From Methanothrix sp. (GTDB taxonomy: Archaea > Halobacteriota > Methanosarcinia > Methanotrichales > Methanotrichaceae): DNA of 40,609 nucleotides. Position numbers and translations under genes: made by a program. Shown here in pieces: positions 18,719 to 28,100 of this stretch (position 1 is the first letter of the stretch; each line of letters opens with the position of its first letter). The notes below the pieces were generated by a model, which was not told where the DNA came from, made no database searches, and saw nothing but the letters and a program-made list of their open reading frames with translations. Location of the stretch: positions 1 through 40,609 of the forward strand of contig NZ_JAOAKP010000012.1 in the NCBI RefSeq assembly GCF_026419855.1, written 5' to 3'.

Positions 18719-19768
18719 ATGCGCGTCATAAAGCGAAACCTTCGCGGTGAAGAGGGCGAGATCTCGCTCGTTGCTGAGAGCCTCGACGATCTCTGGCACC
18801 TGAAGCACCTCGTATCTCCTGGAGATCTGGTGTTTGCCACAACTCAGCGCAAGATCTCAGGCGCCACAGACAAGCTCCGGCCGGAGAAGGCCGAGCGGAG
18901 GACTGTGAGGCTCGGCATCTCCGTCGAGGCAGTGGAGTTCCACACATACTCCAACTGGCTCAGGATTCATGGTGTTATTAGGTCCGGAGTTGATGTGGGG
19001 TCGTATCACACGCTGAACATCGAGGCTGGATCTGAGCTATCAATAATAAAGAGATGGCGTCCCGACGAGCTCCAGAGGATCGAGGAGGCTGTTGCGGAAT
19101 CGAACCGTCCGCGGGTAGTTCTGGCGCTCGTCGAAGAGGGCGAGGCCACCATAGGCGTTCTCCGGCAGTTCGGGGTGCAGACAGTGGCGGAGATCAGGGG
19201 AGGGAGCGGGAAGGGGTCAGGAGCAAGCGGGAGAGATGAGTTCCTGAGAGATGTCGCGGATCAGATTGTGAACTCAGCGGGCGACGACGCGTATGTTGTC
19301 CTGGCAGGTCCGGGGTTCACGAAGGAGGATCTCAGGAAGGTGATAGAGTCGAGACATCCAGATCTCCTGAAAAGGCTCACCATGGATGATGTTTCCTCGA
19401 CAGGACGGTCAGGATTCCAGGAGGTTCTCAGGAGAGGAACGGTCGACAGGATCGTTGAGGCGAGCAGGATCTCGCGCGAGACCAGGCTGATGGATGAGCT
19501 CATGAGGGAGATTGCCACAGACGGGAAAGCAGCATATGGCATCAGGGAGGTCAGGGTGGCCGCGAACTACGGGGCGATCGAGACGCTCATGATCGTCGAC
19601 AGTTTAGTGCGCAGCGGCGAGATGGAGAGCCTGATAAGAGATGTCGCAGGCGGGCGCGGCAGAGTCGTGATATTCAGCTCCGAGTTCGAGCCCGGGGAGA
19701 GGCTGGACGCCCTGGGCGGGGTCGCTGCGCTGCTGCGCTTCAGGATTCCGAGGGCGGGGGCGTCGTGA
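18719..19768 (+). CDS. pelA: mRNA surveillance protein pelota (Dom34)
   Basis: Pelota is the archaeal/eukaryotic relative of release factor eRF1 that rescues stalled ribosomes together with an aEF1A-type GTPase and ABCE1. The protein is 349 residues, the usual length. It has the N-terminal Sm-like domain (MRVIKRNL through HLVSPGDLVFATTQRKI), the central domain with ALVEEGEATIGVLRQFGVQ, and the C-terminal L7Ae-like domain ending near YGIREVRVAANYGAIETLMI. The GGQ loop of eRF1 is absent, as expected. The open frame begins at 18509 inside the ferritin gene; the ATG at 18719 matches the family start. Confidence 0.95.
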   Translation: MRVIKRNLRGEEGEISLVAESLDDLWHLKHLVSPGDLVFATTQRKISGATDKLRPEKAERRTVRLGISVEAVEFHTYSNWLRIHGVIRSGVDVGSYHTLNIEAGSELSIIKRWRPDELQRIEEAVAESNRPRVVLALVEEGEATIGVLRQFGVQTVAEIRGGSGKGSGASGRDEFLRDVADQIVNSAGDDAYVVLAGPGFTKEDLRKVIESRHPDLLKRLTMDDVSSTGRSGFQEVLRRGTVDRIVEASRISRETRLMDELMREIATDGKAAYGIREVRVAANYGAIETLMIVDSLVRSGEMESLIRDVAGGRGRVVIFSSEFEPGERLDALGGVAALLRFRIPRAGAS

Positions 19769-20016
19769 ATGCAAATCCAGATATATCTAGGTTTGAGGTG
19801 CTGCGAAAAGTAGGCATAAGAGCGCTGAGCAGGCATTAACGGATGCGGACCGGTGCATTGCTCTGTGATCATCATCCATCTCAGTGCGAGATCTTCGGAT
19901 GTTCCTGTGTTTTGCTGGGCCGCTTCCGGCGCTGTTTCAATCAACAGATTAAAATAGGAGATTCACAGAAAAGATAACAGTTTCAGTCTGTATCGAATTT
20001 GGATGGAGGGAAAGAT

Positions 20017-21042
20017 TTGAAGAGAGTTATACTGCTGCTTGCAGTTATGGTTATTATAGGGATGTCCTCAGTGCATGCCAAATATGGGCTTTCTACGGAT
20101 TTACAGCCAGAGGGCTATGCATATCCGGGGTATAAAGGCGGATATCCCAACGAGGTTGCAGAGAAGAACGTGACCTTCAACTTCGAGCAGGACGTCCAGG
20201 GCAGCGGCTACTTCATGACATACAGGTATGCGAAGGCCGGCGCTCTCGCCTTTAAAGATTATGTCCATGGCTCAGGCTCCATAGACAACGAGTTCGTTAT
20301 GTTCACACAGGAGCTCGACAAGAACACCCACCCGATAGATGCTGACTGGGTCGATGAGAACGTCTCGTGCATCTCCGTGAAGGAGGACAACGTGATGGTC
20401 TACTCGCCGTACCAGTTCGCGATCGGCGCAGGATACTACGCTGTGAACCCGCTCGTCTTCGACTCGCTGCTCAAGGAGAAGACATGGATAAAGAACTATC
20501 GCGCGGGAACCTCGATGCACCATGAGGTCGAGTACGCTCACGGCATAGACAAGGAGCTTGAGGTCCTTGCGAAGGAGAAGTACTTCCGCCAGTACGATCC
20601 GGTCTACGAGGGCGTTGGGTACACGCAGATGAAGATCAACGAGCACGTAGATAACGGCAAGGTCCACTTCGGAGTGCTCCAGGCATCGTCTGACTACACA
20701 TCATATCCCAATGTGATAGCGTATCCTGGCAATGCGCTGACCAGCAGTGCGCTGAGCGATATAAGAGCGTACAAGAACCCGGCGATAGAGATCGATGAGG
20801 ACTACTTCGGCACATACGACATCACAAAGAACATGACCCTGAACGTGCCGTACAAGCTCGTTCAGAAGAGCGAGGACTGGCTCCCGTGCTGCTCAGGCGG
20901 CTGGGCTGATATTCCTCCAGGACTGAAGAAGGGCTTCGGCTCGAGCGCTGAGGGCATATTCGACTGCTCCTGCCTCAAGAAGTCCAGGGCCGGCATGTAT
21001 GGACCGACAGACGTGAACCCGCCGTTCAAGGCGTGGGCGTAG
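20017..21042 (+). CDS. Secreted protein of unknown family, 341 residues
   Basis: I do not recognise this family. The start is a TTG at 20017, seven bases after GGAGG, giving a clean signal peptide (KRVILLLAVMVIIGMSSVHA). The mature protein is rich in Tyr, Gly and acidic residues and likely beta-structured. It has N-glycosylation sequons (NVT, NVS, NMT) and a cysteine-rich C terminus (LPCCSGGW, then CSCLKKS) that could form disulfides or bind metal. There is no membrane anchor at the C terminus. A weak TATA-like ATTAAAAT lies near 19950. It stands between pelA and mptE with its own spacing, so the context gives no function. A surface-layer or sheath-associated role is only a guess. Confidence 0.72.
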   Translation: MKRVILLLAVMVIIGMSSVHAKYGLSTDLQPEGYAYPGYKGGYPNEVAEKNVTFNFEQDVQGSGYFMTYRYAKAGALAFKDYVHGSGSIDNEFVMFTQELDKNTHPIDADWVDENVSCISVKEDNVMVYSPYQFAIGAGYYAVNPLVFDSLLKEKTWIKNYRAGTSMHHEVEYAHGIDKELEVLAKEKYFRQYDPVYEGVGYTQMKINEHVDNGKVHFGVLQASSDYTSYPNVIAYPGNALTSSALSDIRAYKNPAIEIDEDYFGTYDITKNMTLNVPYKLVQKSEDWLPCCSGGWADIPPGLKKGFGSSAEGIFDCSCLKKSRAGMYGPTDVNPPFKAWA

Positions 21043-21149
21043 ATAGGGATCCCTCCCTATCATTTCTGTTTTATTCTGAGTAACTGTGTTGCTTCTCTGA
21101 CAGATTCTCAGCAGAAGCTTTTTTTGCTCCCGTGACCAGCTCGATGCAG

Positions 21150-21794
21150 ATGCGCTTCGAGGACTGGGAGATAATATACGAGAGTATCCTGGACGACTTC
21201 GGATTTTCCAGATCCAGGGATGAGGAGGCAGCACGCGTTCTCTCGTCTCTTCTCGAATCCACCGATCAGATCACACTGAGCGATCTCAGGGATATCATTC
21301 GCGGCAGGGAGGTGGTGGTCTGCGGCAATGCTCCCTGCCTGAGTGAGGAGATCGGAAAAATAAACCCATCCGATGCCATCGTGGCAGCAGATGGTGCCAC
21401 CACGGTGCTTCTTGAGCATGGTGTGATCCCGGACATCATCGTGACAGATCTCGATGGATACATGCCTGACATCATCGAATCCAACCGCAGGGGATCTGCG
21501 GTCGTGGTGCATGCGCACGGGGATAACATCGATAAGCTGGGGGAGCATGTGCCTCATCTCAGGCGCATTCTGGGGACAACACAGTCCTCTCCCCTGAAGA
21601 ATGTCCACAACTTCGGGGGGTTCACAGATGGAGATAGAGCGGTGTTTCTGGCACTGGAGCTCATGCCCAAAAGCATCAAACTGATCGGGTTCGATTTTGA
21701 TGATCAGAGCGTCACGCCGAGAAAGTCCAAGAAGCTCAGATGGGCGAAAGTGCTCCTGGAAGCAGCGCTTGGGTCTGGCTTCACCGAACCATGA
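21150..21794 (+). CDS. mptE: 6-hydroxymethyl-7,8-dihydropterin pyrophosphokinase MptE-like
   Basis: MptE attaches pyrophosphate to the pterin precursor in archaeal (tetrahydromethanopterin-type) pterin synthesis. The protein shows the DUF115/MptE core: [39 protein letters not shown] and a final LIGFDFDD. Length is normal at about 214 residues. The open frame starts with a GTG at 21132; ATGs at 21144 and 21150 follow, and [19 protein letters not shown] at 21150 best matches the family N terminus. No strong ribosome site separates them. It is followed by aspS after 61 nt, which has its own promoter element. Confidence 0.9.
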   Translation: MRFEDWEIIYESILDDFGFSRSRDEEAARVLSSLLESTDQITLSDLRDIIRGREVVVCGNAPCLSEEIGKINPSDAIVAADGATTVLLEHGVIPDIIVTDLDGYMPDIIESNRRGSAVVVHAHGDNIDKLGEHVPHLRRILGTTQSSPLKNVHNFGGFTDGDRAVFLALELMPKSIKLIGFDFDDQSVTPRKSKKLRWAKVLLEAALGSGFTEP

Positions 21795-21814
21795 GCATCC
21801 ACGATTCCGGACTG

Positions 21815-21822
21815 CTTTTATA
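21815..21822 (+). promoter_or_regulatory. TATA box of aspS
   Basis: CTTTTATA sits about 37 nt before the TTG start of aspS. The transcript would start near 21845, at or just inside the GGTGA ribosome site at 21844-21848, so the 5' end would be very short. Confidence 0.45.
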
Positions 21823-21855
21823 CCCGGAGCCAATCTTTCGAAGGGTGAGATTCCA

Positions 21856-23160
21856 TTGATTCTCAGAACTCATTATTCCGGTGAGATCAGTCCGGAGATG
21901 GACGGATCAGAGGTCACACTCGCAGGACATGTACACGAGATCAGGGATCTGGGTGGGATATGCTTTCTCGTGCTGAGAGACAGAGAGGGTCTCGCGCAGG
22001 TGACGGTTCTCACAAAGAGAGCTGACAAAAAGCTGGTGGAGACAGTGCGCGGCGTGAGCAGGGAGAGCGTGGTTCTAGTTCGCGGCAGGGTCAAGTCTGA
22101 GCCAAAGGCACCGAACGGCTTCGAGATCCTGCCCGAGTCCGTTGAGGTGCTCTCAAGAGCCGATTCGCCTCTGCCTCTGGATCCCACTGGCAAGGTCGGC
22201 GCGGAGCTCGACACAAGGCTGGATGCGCGGTTCCTGGATCTGAGAAGACCTGCGTCCATGGCGATCTTCAAGATAGAGTCAGCTGTTATGAGAAGCCTCA
22301 GGAACACGTTTTATGAGAACGGATTCATCGAGGTCTGCACGCCAAAGATCGTGGCGACAGCGACTGAAGGGGGCACAGCGCTTTTCCCTATAAGCTACTT
22401 CGAGCGTGAGGCTTTCCTGAACCAGAGCCCGCAGCTCTATAAGCAGATGCTGATGGCTACAGGTCTCGACAGGGTCTTCGAGATAGGGCCGATATTCCGT
22501 GCGGAGGAGCATGACACAAGGAGACACCTCAACGAGGCGATATCAGTGGATGTTGAGGTGAGCTATGCGGATCACGAGGACGTGATGTCGCTCCTGGAGA
22601 ACGCTGTTTCTTCGGCTTACAGATACGTCTCGGAGAGCTGCGAGAGGGAGCTCCGGACACTCGGCGTGGAGCTGGAGGTGCCCAGGACACCATTCCGCAG
22701 GATCACATACACAGAGGCACTTGAGATGGCCAGCGAGTCCGGAAAGAAGAGCATGGAATGGGGCGATGACATAGATACGGAAACAGAGCATTACCTTGGA
22801 TCTGTTATAGGAGAGCACTACTTCCTGACAGACTGGCCGAGTTCTGTGAAGCCGTACTACACACAGCCTTATGAGGATAAGCCTGAGATATGCAAGGGTT
22901 TCGATCTCATGCACCCGTCGATGGAGCTCGCGAGCGGGGCGCAGCGCGTCCATGATTATGATCTCCTCGTCAGCAGGATAAAGGAGAAGGGCCTGAACCC
23001 GGAGAGCTTCGAGTTCTATCTCAGGCCATTCAGGTATGGAATGCCGCCGCACGCGGGCTGGGGTCTGGGCCTGGCGCGCCTCGTCCAGACGATGCTCGGG
23101 CTCGAGAACATCAGGGATGCGGTGCTCTTTCCGAGAGACCGGAGGAGACTGGTCCCATGA
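21856..23160 (+). CDS. aspS: Aspartyl-tRNA synthetase, archaeal type
   Basis: This class II synthetase charges tRNA with aspartate. It has 434 residues, the short archaeal/eukaryotic form without the bacterial insertion domain. The N-terminal OB fold ([15 protein letters not shown]) binds the anticodon. Visible catalytic elements are SPQLYKQML, motif 2 [14 protein letters not shown] and motif 3 GWGLGLARL. The start is a TTG at 21856 placed after GGTGA, since the upstream part of the open frame overlaps mptE. Whether it also charges tRNA-Asn cannot be told by eye. Confidence 0.96.
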   Translation: MILRTHYSGEISPEMDGSEVTLAGHVHEIRDLGGICFLVLRDREGLAQVTVLTKRADKKLVETVRGVSRESVVLVRGRVKSEPKAPNGFEILPESVEVLSRADSPLPLDPTGKVGAELDTRLDARFLDLRRPASMAIFKIESAVMRSLRNTFYENGFIEVCTPKIVATATEGGTALFPISYFEREAFLNQSPQLYKQMLMATGLDRVFEIGPIFRAEEHDTRRHLNEAISVDVEVSYADHEDVMSLLENAVSSAYRYVSESCERELRTLGVELEVPRTPFRRITYTEALEMASESGKKSMEWGDDIDTETEHYLGSVIGEHYFLTDWPSSVKPYYTQPYEDKPEICKGFDLMHPSMELASGAQRVHDYDLLVSRIKEKGLNPESFEFYLRPFRYGMPPHAGWGLGLARLVQTMLGLENIRDAVLFPRDRRRLVP

Positions 23161-23569
23161 TCACAGCGATCAGATCGCTCGTCTCTTCAGGACAAAAAGC
23201 ATGACCGAATGCTGTCCCAGAACCACAGTGCGCATATGCTATCATCCAGGCACCAGAGGCGCTGTGTTTTCGGGGCCAGCTCACTGCTGCATTGATCCCT
23301 GCAGAGGATTCTCCTGGGGGATCATTCAGAGGTCTGGAACTCCAGATATCGCTGGCGCTCTTATTCATATGATAACCTGCCAGCGAGGCGGCGGTCCCGC
23401 TATGCCTCGGCGAATGAATGGGTGTTTCCTGCAGCCATCCTGGATGGCCTGAAGCTCGCCGAACACATGAGAGCGATCGCTGGTATCCGGCCAGGCGCAA
23501 CAACATGGGCTCCGGATCCGGGTACCAGTGCTTCGCTGAGCCTGTTTGGTGGTCTGCATGCAGAACCGG
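23161..23569. other. 409-nt gap between aspS and the pst promoter
   Basis: Just after the aspS stop is a perfect 7-bp dyad AGCGATC-A-GATCGCT (23165-23179), a possible transcript-end structure. A plus-strand frame with no usable start stays open through 23298-23580 and could be a decayed gene end, but I do not recognise it. No RNA gene is seen. Confidence 0.4.
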
Positions 23570-23583
23570 CGAAAATATAAATA
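23570..23583 (+). promoter_or_regulatory. BRE/TATA promoter of the pstB-phoU cluster
   Basis: CGAAAATATAAATA combines a BRE-like CGAAAA with a TATA box and closely matches the methanogen consensus. Transcription should start near 23605, giving a 5' leader of about 25 nt with AGGAGATCACC before the ATG at 23629. I saw no clear operator palindrome next to it. Confidence 0.75.
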
Positions 23584-23628
23584 GGTCCCGTAAGCCCAGT
23601 ATCTACATTTAACACAGGAGATCACCAG

Positions 23629-24438
23629 ATGTCCAATGCGGTCAGCGTGCCTGTTCCGCTCAGCATGAGCCGTGGGCGGCAGGAGGTATCTTGCTTGTTC
23701 AAGATAGAGTCGAGGAACCTATCGCTCTGGTACGGGAGCAAGCAGGCTCTGAAGAACATAACCCTGGGGATTCCTGAGAACAAGATAACAGCTCTCATAG
23801 GACCATCCGGATGCGGAAAATCGACATTTATCAGGTGCATCAACAGGATGAACGATCTCATAGCAGGCGTCAGAATCGAGGGAGAGATCCTGTACGATGG
23901 AAAGAACATCTACGATAGGGACATGGATGTTGTCTCCCTCAGAAAAAAAATAGGCATGGTCTTCCAGAAGCCGAATCCCTTCCCGATGTCGATCTACGAT
24001 AACGTCGCATACGGCCCGAGGATCCATGGATTTAAGAACGTCGACAGGATCGTGGAGCAGAGCCTGAAGGACGCCGCGCTCTGGGAGGAGGTTCAGGACA
24101 GGCTCGATCAGCCGGCAATGGGACTGAGCGGTGGGCAGCAGCAGAGGCTCTGCATAGCGAGAGCGCTTGCGATGAAGCCAGAGGTCCTGCTGTTCGATGA
24201 GCCATGCAGCGCGCTCGATCCAATATCCACAGCACGCATAGAGGGTCTCATGGAATCGCTCAGGGGCAGGTACACACAGATCATAGTGACGCACAACATG
24301 CAGCAGGCTGCGAGGGTCTCTGATTACACCGCATACTTCTACATGGGAGAGATGATAGAGTTCGGGGAGACAAAGCAGATCTTCGAGAATCCAAGGGAGA
24401 AGAGCACAGAGGATTACATCACTGGAAGATTTGGTTGA
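23629..24438 (+). CDS. pstB: Phosphate ABC transporter ATPase PstB
   Basis: PstB powers high-affinity phosphate import by the PstSCAB transporter. Walker A is GPSGCGKST (58-66), the signature is [16 protein letters not shown], Walker B is [12 protein letters not shown] and the switch His lies in [22 protein letters not shown], which is PstB-specific. The frame from the promoter-proximal ATG gives 269 residues. A TTG at 23695 lies eight bases after a perfect AGGAGG and would give the canonical 247-residue PstB beginning at the [13 protein letters not shown] strand. I give the longer form because the promoter and first ribosome site serve it, but the shorter may be the main product. The binding protein and permeases are not adjacent. 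The phoU start follows 17 nt after the stop. Confidence 0.94.
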   Translation: MSNAVSVPVPLSMSRGRQEVSCLFKIESRNLSLWYGSKQALKNITLGIPENKITALIGPSGCGKSTFIRCINRMNDLIAGVRIEGEILYDGKNIYDRDMDVVSLRKKIGMVFQKPNPFPMSIYDNVAYGPRIHGFKNVDRIVEQSLKDAALWEEVQDRLDQPAMGLSGGQQQRLCIARALAMKPEVLLFDEPCSALDPISTARIEGLMESLRGRYTQIIVTHNMQQAARVSDYTAYFYMGEMIEFGETKQIFENPREKSTEDYITGRFG

Positions 24439-24455
24439 GCTTGGGGGTGGGGGTT

Positions 24456-25115
24456 GTGAGTCCGTACAGGGAGAGGTACCACAGAGATCTGGATGCGCTA
24501 AGAGCGATGACGAGGGAGCTGTCAGCTCTAGTCTCCTCCTCGATAGAGAGATCCGTGGATGCGCTCTGCAGGAATGATGCCATCCTGGCCAGGGAGGTTG
24601 TTCAGGGTGATTATGCCGTTGATGATCTGAGCGTGAAGCTGGAGAGCAAGTGCATGGAGCTTCTCGCCCTCCAGCAGCCCATGGCGAAGGACCTTAGGAC
24701 TATAATCGGCATACTGAAGATCGGGATAGATCTCGAGCGCGCCGGGGATCTCTCGGTTGATATAGCGAGGGCTGTGATCCAGACGAAGGACAAGGATCAT
24801 GTGGAGATGCCAGATGGCCTCCCAAGGATGGCCAGCATCGCGGTTGAGATGTTGTCAGGTGCGATGGAGGCCCTCGAGAAGGGGGATCCGGAGATGGCGA
24901 GGAATGTGACGAAGCATGATTACGAGATCGATTCCCTCTACGTAAAGGTGCGTGACGCGCTCATGAGGATGACAGCTGAGAACATGAGCCTCATGGACCA
25001 GACAATTCCAATGCTCATGGTGAACAGGCACCTCGAGAGGATCGGGGATCACATCTGCAACATCTGCGAGTCCATAGTTTATATGATCGAAGGGAAGAGA
25101 GAACATCTCAATTAA
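24456..25115 (+). CDS. phoU: Phosphate transport regulator PhoU
   Basis: PhoU proteins dampen Pst uptake and signalling when phosphate is plentiful. The 219-residue protein is all-helical with two PhoU repeats, each with the conserved acidic metal-binding pattern: DLRTIIGILKIGIDLERAGD in the first and QTIPMLMVNRHLERIGDHICN in the second. The open frame starts at a TTG overlapping the pstB stop. I chose the GTG at 24456, which follows GGGGGTGGGG and gives the usual PhoU N terminus. It forms one unit with pstB and the next gene. Confidence 0.93.
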   Translation: MSPYRERYHRDLDALRAMTRELSALVSSSIERSVDALCRNDAILAREVVQGDYAVDDLSVKLESKCMELLALQQPMAKDLRTIIGILKIGIDLERAGDLSVDIARAVIQTKDKDHVEMPDGLPRMASIAVEMLSGAMEALEKGDPEMARNVTKHDYEIDSLYVKVRDALMRMTAENMSLMDQTIPMLMVNRHLERIGDHICNICESIVYMIEGKREHLN

Positions 25116-25124
25116 GAGATCGAC

Positions 25125-26135
25125 ATGGAGACGAGAAAGGTTCAGAGGACAGGGAAATCGACGTTCATAGTCTCACTCCCGAAGGGCTGGGCTGTGAGAA
25201 ACAACATCAAGCCCGGGTCCATAATCTACATCACACAGGGGGATAGCGGGGATCTAATACTATCGCCTGAGCGGACGAGCCAGAACCTGAAGGTGAAGCT
25301 TGATATCGGGGAGAAGTCCGGAGAGGCGCTGATCAGGGACATCATTGGATGCTATCTTTCAGGGTACAGAACGATCGAGGTGGTCTCTCCCTACATGACG
25401 CCGGAGCAGAAGAGGGACATACACCAGATTGTGAGCAAGCTGATCGGTCCTGAGATACTTGAGGAGACGGGAAACAAGGTTCTGATCCACGATCTCCTGA
25501 ACTCTGAGGAACTCCAGTCGGACAGGGCCCTCAGGCGTCTAAGGACCGTCGTGCGGTCGATGATACAGGATGCGATCGACTCTCTGATAGGGATGAAGAA
25601 GAACCTCGCACAGGATGTCATACAGCGCGATGATGATGTGGATCGTCTCAATCTTCTGGTATCACGCCAGTTCACCGAGATGCTCAGGACAGGCGCGCTA
25701 TCGCAGAGCTCTATCGATGTAATCACAGCCTTCAACTACGCGCTGGCTGCATCCAACCTGGAGAGGATCGCAGATCATGCACACACCATAGCGAGCCTGG
25801 TTATCGAGCACAACATATCCGTCCCCAATGAAATGGCTCTTGAGCTCTCGAGGATCTCATCGATCATCAGCGGTCTCATAGATGAGGCAATATCGGCACT
25901 GCTCAACAGAAACACGGAGACTGCGAACTCAATAATAGAGAGGACCGAGGAGATACGCGAGGAGGCGATGATGAACCTCGAACCCATCATATCCAGCTCA
26001 TCTTCGGAGGTGAACCAGGAGGAGATCATGATGCGAATGGTGGTATCAAGCAGCATCGCGAGGTTCCTGGATCACATAAAGAACATCGGAGAGTTCACAA
26101 TCAATATGACCCACGCCCAGATGCACAAATCATGA
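25125..26135 (+). CDS. AbrB/SpoVT-PhoU phosphate uptake regulator
   Basis: The first 50 residues (METRKVQRTGKSTFIVSLPKG) form an archaeal AbrB/SpoVT-type swapped-hairpin DNA-binding domain. The rest (about 120-330) is two helical PhoU repeats, with the conserved NLERIADHAHTIA and FLDHIKNIGEFT segments. This 336-residue arrangement is common in archaea near pst genes and suggests a transcription regulator that senses phosphate or the transporter. It starts 9 nt after phoU with GAGATC before the ATG. Autoregulation of the promoter at 23570 is a reasonable inference. Confidence 0.9.
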   Translation: METRKVQRTGKSTFIVSLPKGWAVRNNIKPGSIIYITQGDSGDLILSPERTSQNLKVKLDIGEKSGEALIRDIIGCYLSGYRTIEVVSPYMTPEQKRDIHQIVSKLIGPEILEETGNKVLIHDLLNSEELQSDRALRRLRTVVRSMIQDAIDSLIGMKKNLAQDVIQRDDDVDRLNLLVSRQFTEMLRTGALSQSSIDVITAFNYALAASNLERIADHAHTIASLVIEHNISVPNEMALELSRISSIISGLIDEAISALLNRNTETANSIIERTEEIREEAMMNLEPIISSSSSEVNQEEIMMRMVVSSSIARFLDHIKNIGEFTINMTHAQMHKS

Positions 26136-26175
26136 TCTGAGAACCTCTTCATAATGTGGTGTCGCCAGAGATTCG

Positions 26176-28059
26176 TCAGAGGTAGATCTTAACAGAATAC
26201 ACGCCGCCCTCCAGCTTCCGCTCCGTCCGGAGGTTCAGCCGCTCGAACATCCTCAGGACCGCCTGGTTATCCACCAGAACCTCAGCGTTCAGGTAGAACA
26301 GGCCCTGCTTTCTCGCGAGGTACACCAGGTAGGAGAGGATCTCCATTCCCACGCCCTTTCTCTGATAGTCATCTCTCACAACTATGGCCACCTCTGCGGT
26401 ATGCGTCCCCTCTGCAATGCTGTACTGACCGAGGCCGATCACCTCCTCCTTATCGTCCTCCTCAATTACGGCGAGTATCACCATCTCACGGGTGTAATCT
26501 ATGACAACAAAATCCTGAAGCTGCTTGTGGCTCATGCCCTTGCGTGCGGATGCAAACCTCTGATACATAGTCTCATCTGACAGAGAGTAGAAGAAGTCCT
26601 TCAGGAGCGGCTCGTCAGTTATCTTTACAGGCCTTAGGAGTATGTTGATCCCGGTCTTCGTCGTCCTGTATGTCTCCAGGTGCTCCGGGTACTCACCCTT
26701 CTCGCCAGGTATGAACTCCTGGTCTGCATAGATGAGCGAGAGACGCTTCGCCTCCGCCAGGAGCCACGGCCGGAACTTCGGGTGAGCCAGGGCTATGAGA
26801 TCCATCGCGCGCTCCCTGACGTTCTTGCCGTGGAGGTACGCTATCCCGTACTCAGTGACGACGTAATGCAGATCTCCTCTCGTCAGCGTGACCCCGGCGC
26901 CCTCCCTGAGCATTGGAACTATTCGTGATATCCTCCCGTTCTCAGCGGTCGATGGCAGCGCGAGAATCGCCTTGCCACCTGGCGAGAGGACGGCGCCGCG
27001 CATGAAGTCAGCCTGTCCCCCAATGCCGCTGTGGAAGAATGTTCCGAGAGATTCAGCGGTGGCCTGGCCTGTGAGATCGACCTCCATCGCGCTGTTGATC
27101 GATACCATGTTCCGGTTCTTTGCTATGATGAGGGGGTTGTTCGTGTAATCTATTGTCTTGAACTCTATTGCTGGATTGTCGTGTATGTACTCGTACGTCT
27201 TCCGCGTGCCCATGCAGAATGATGCTATGGTCTTGTATCTGTCTATCGTCTTCATCGAGTTGTCGACCGCCCCGACTTTCATGAGCTCTATGAACCCATC
27301 TGTTAGAAGCGATGTGTGAATGCCGAGATGCTTCTTGTGCTTCAGGTTTGCGAGGACAGCGTTCGGTATCATACCGTAGCCGGCCTCGATCGTGGATCCG
27401 TCCTCGACCATCCTCGCAACATACCTTCCAATCTGCTGCGCCAGCTCTGTCGGCACGCTCTCCACGTACTCGAGAAGGGGTTCGTCATGGGGTATCACAA
27501 AGCTCACGTCATCCATGTGGATGAAGCCATCTCCCTGAACCCTGGGCATGTTTGAATTGATCTGCGCTATGACAACCGATGCCTTTTCCACAGCGGCCTT
27601 CACGATGTCAACGCTTATTCCCAGGTTCAGGTAACCGTGCCGATCCGGCGGTGTTGTCTGTATGAGGGCGACATCTATGGGTATGCGCCCCCTGTAGATC
27701 AGATCCGGTATCGCTGAGAAGAATATTGGTGTGTAGTCCGCGAGCTCCTTGTTTACAGCATCGCGCGTGCTTCTCCCTATGAAGAATGTGTTCAGCCTGA
27801 AGTTCTCCTTGAACTTGATGTCCGTGTATGGAGCAGCACCCAGCGTCCATACGTGAAGGATCTCGGTGTCGAAGAATGCCTTCGGGTGCTCTCTCACGTA
27901 GTCGGCGAGCGCCTGGACCAGAAACTGCGGCTCGCCGCAGCCGGTGCCTATGAAGATCCTGTCTCCTGCATGTATATGGCTGAACGCCCTCTCCAGCGAG
28001 GCGAACTTTTCCGGCCACTGCGCTTTAAGATCCCTGTAGTCGTACTGCATTATCCCCAT
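26176..28059 (-). CDS. Acetyl-CoA hydrolase/CoA-transferase fused to GNAT acetyltransferase
   Basis: Residues 1-465 form a CoA-transferase of the acetyl-CoA hydrolase/4-hydroxybutyrate CoA-transferase type. GTGCGEPQFLVQAL opens it, E326 in SAMEVDLTGQ is the probable catalytic glutamate, and GIGGQADFMRGA is the C-terminal signature. Residues 474-627 form a GNAT N-acetyltransferase with the acetyl-CoA loop DDYQRKGVGMEIL. The two share acetyl-CoA as a likely substrate, so the fusion may couple CoA transfer with protein or small-molecule acetylation. In an acetate-using methanogen the acetyl-CoA synthetase would be one candidate target, which is inference only. The ATG at 28059 has GGGAG five bases upstream. 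It is divergent from the FkbM gene. Confidence 0.92.
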   Translation of the reverse strand: MGIMQYDYRDLKAQWPEKFASLERAFSHIHAGDRIFIGTGCGEPQFLVQALADYVREHPKAFFDTEILHVWTLGAAPYTDIKFKENFRLNTFFIGRSTRDAVNKELADYTPIFFSAIPDLIYRGRIPIDVALIQTTPPDRHGYLNLGISVDIVKAAVEKASVVIAQINSNMPRVQGDGFIHMDDVSFVIPHDEPLLEYVESVPTELAQQIGRYVARMVEDGSTIEAGYGMIPNAVLANLKHKKHLGIHTSLLTDGFIELMKVGAVDNSMKTIDRYKTIASFCMGTRKTYEYIHDNPAIEFKTIDYTNNPLIIAKNRNMVSINSAMEVDLTGQATAESLGTFFHSGIGGQADFMRGAVLSPGGKAILALPSTAENGRISRIVPMLREGAGVTLTRGDLHYVVTEYGIAYLHGKNVRERAMDLIALAHPKFRPWLLAEAKRLSLIYADQEFIPGEKGEYPEHLETYRTTKTGINILLRPVKITDEPLLKDFFYSLSDETMYQRFASARKGMSHKQLQDFVVIDYTREMVILAVIEEDDKEEVIGLGQYSIAEGTHTAEVAIVVRDDYQRKGVGMEILSYLVYLARKQGLFYLNAEVLVDNQAVLRMFERLNLRTERKLEGGVYSVKIYL

Positions 28060-28090
28060 AAGGCTCCCACAGGATCAATTCGGGGCCGAC

Positions 28091-28100
28091 TTAATTAATT
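28091..28100. promoter_or_regulatory. Palindromic TTAATTAA promoter element shared by divergent genes
   Basis: The two divergent starts (28059 minus, 28118 plus) are only 58 nt apart. The one AT-rich element between them is TTAATTAATT, palindromic over its first eight bases. It lies about 23 nt before the plus-strand ATG and about 36 nt before the minus-strand one, so it could serve as TATA box in both directions. Confidence 0.45.
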
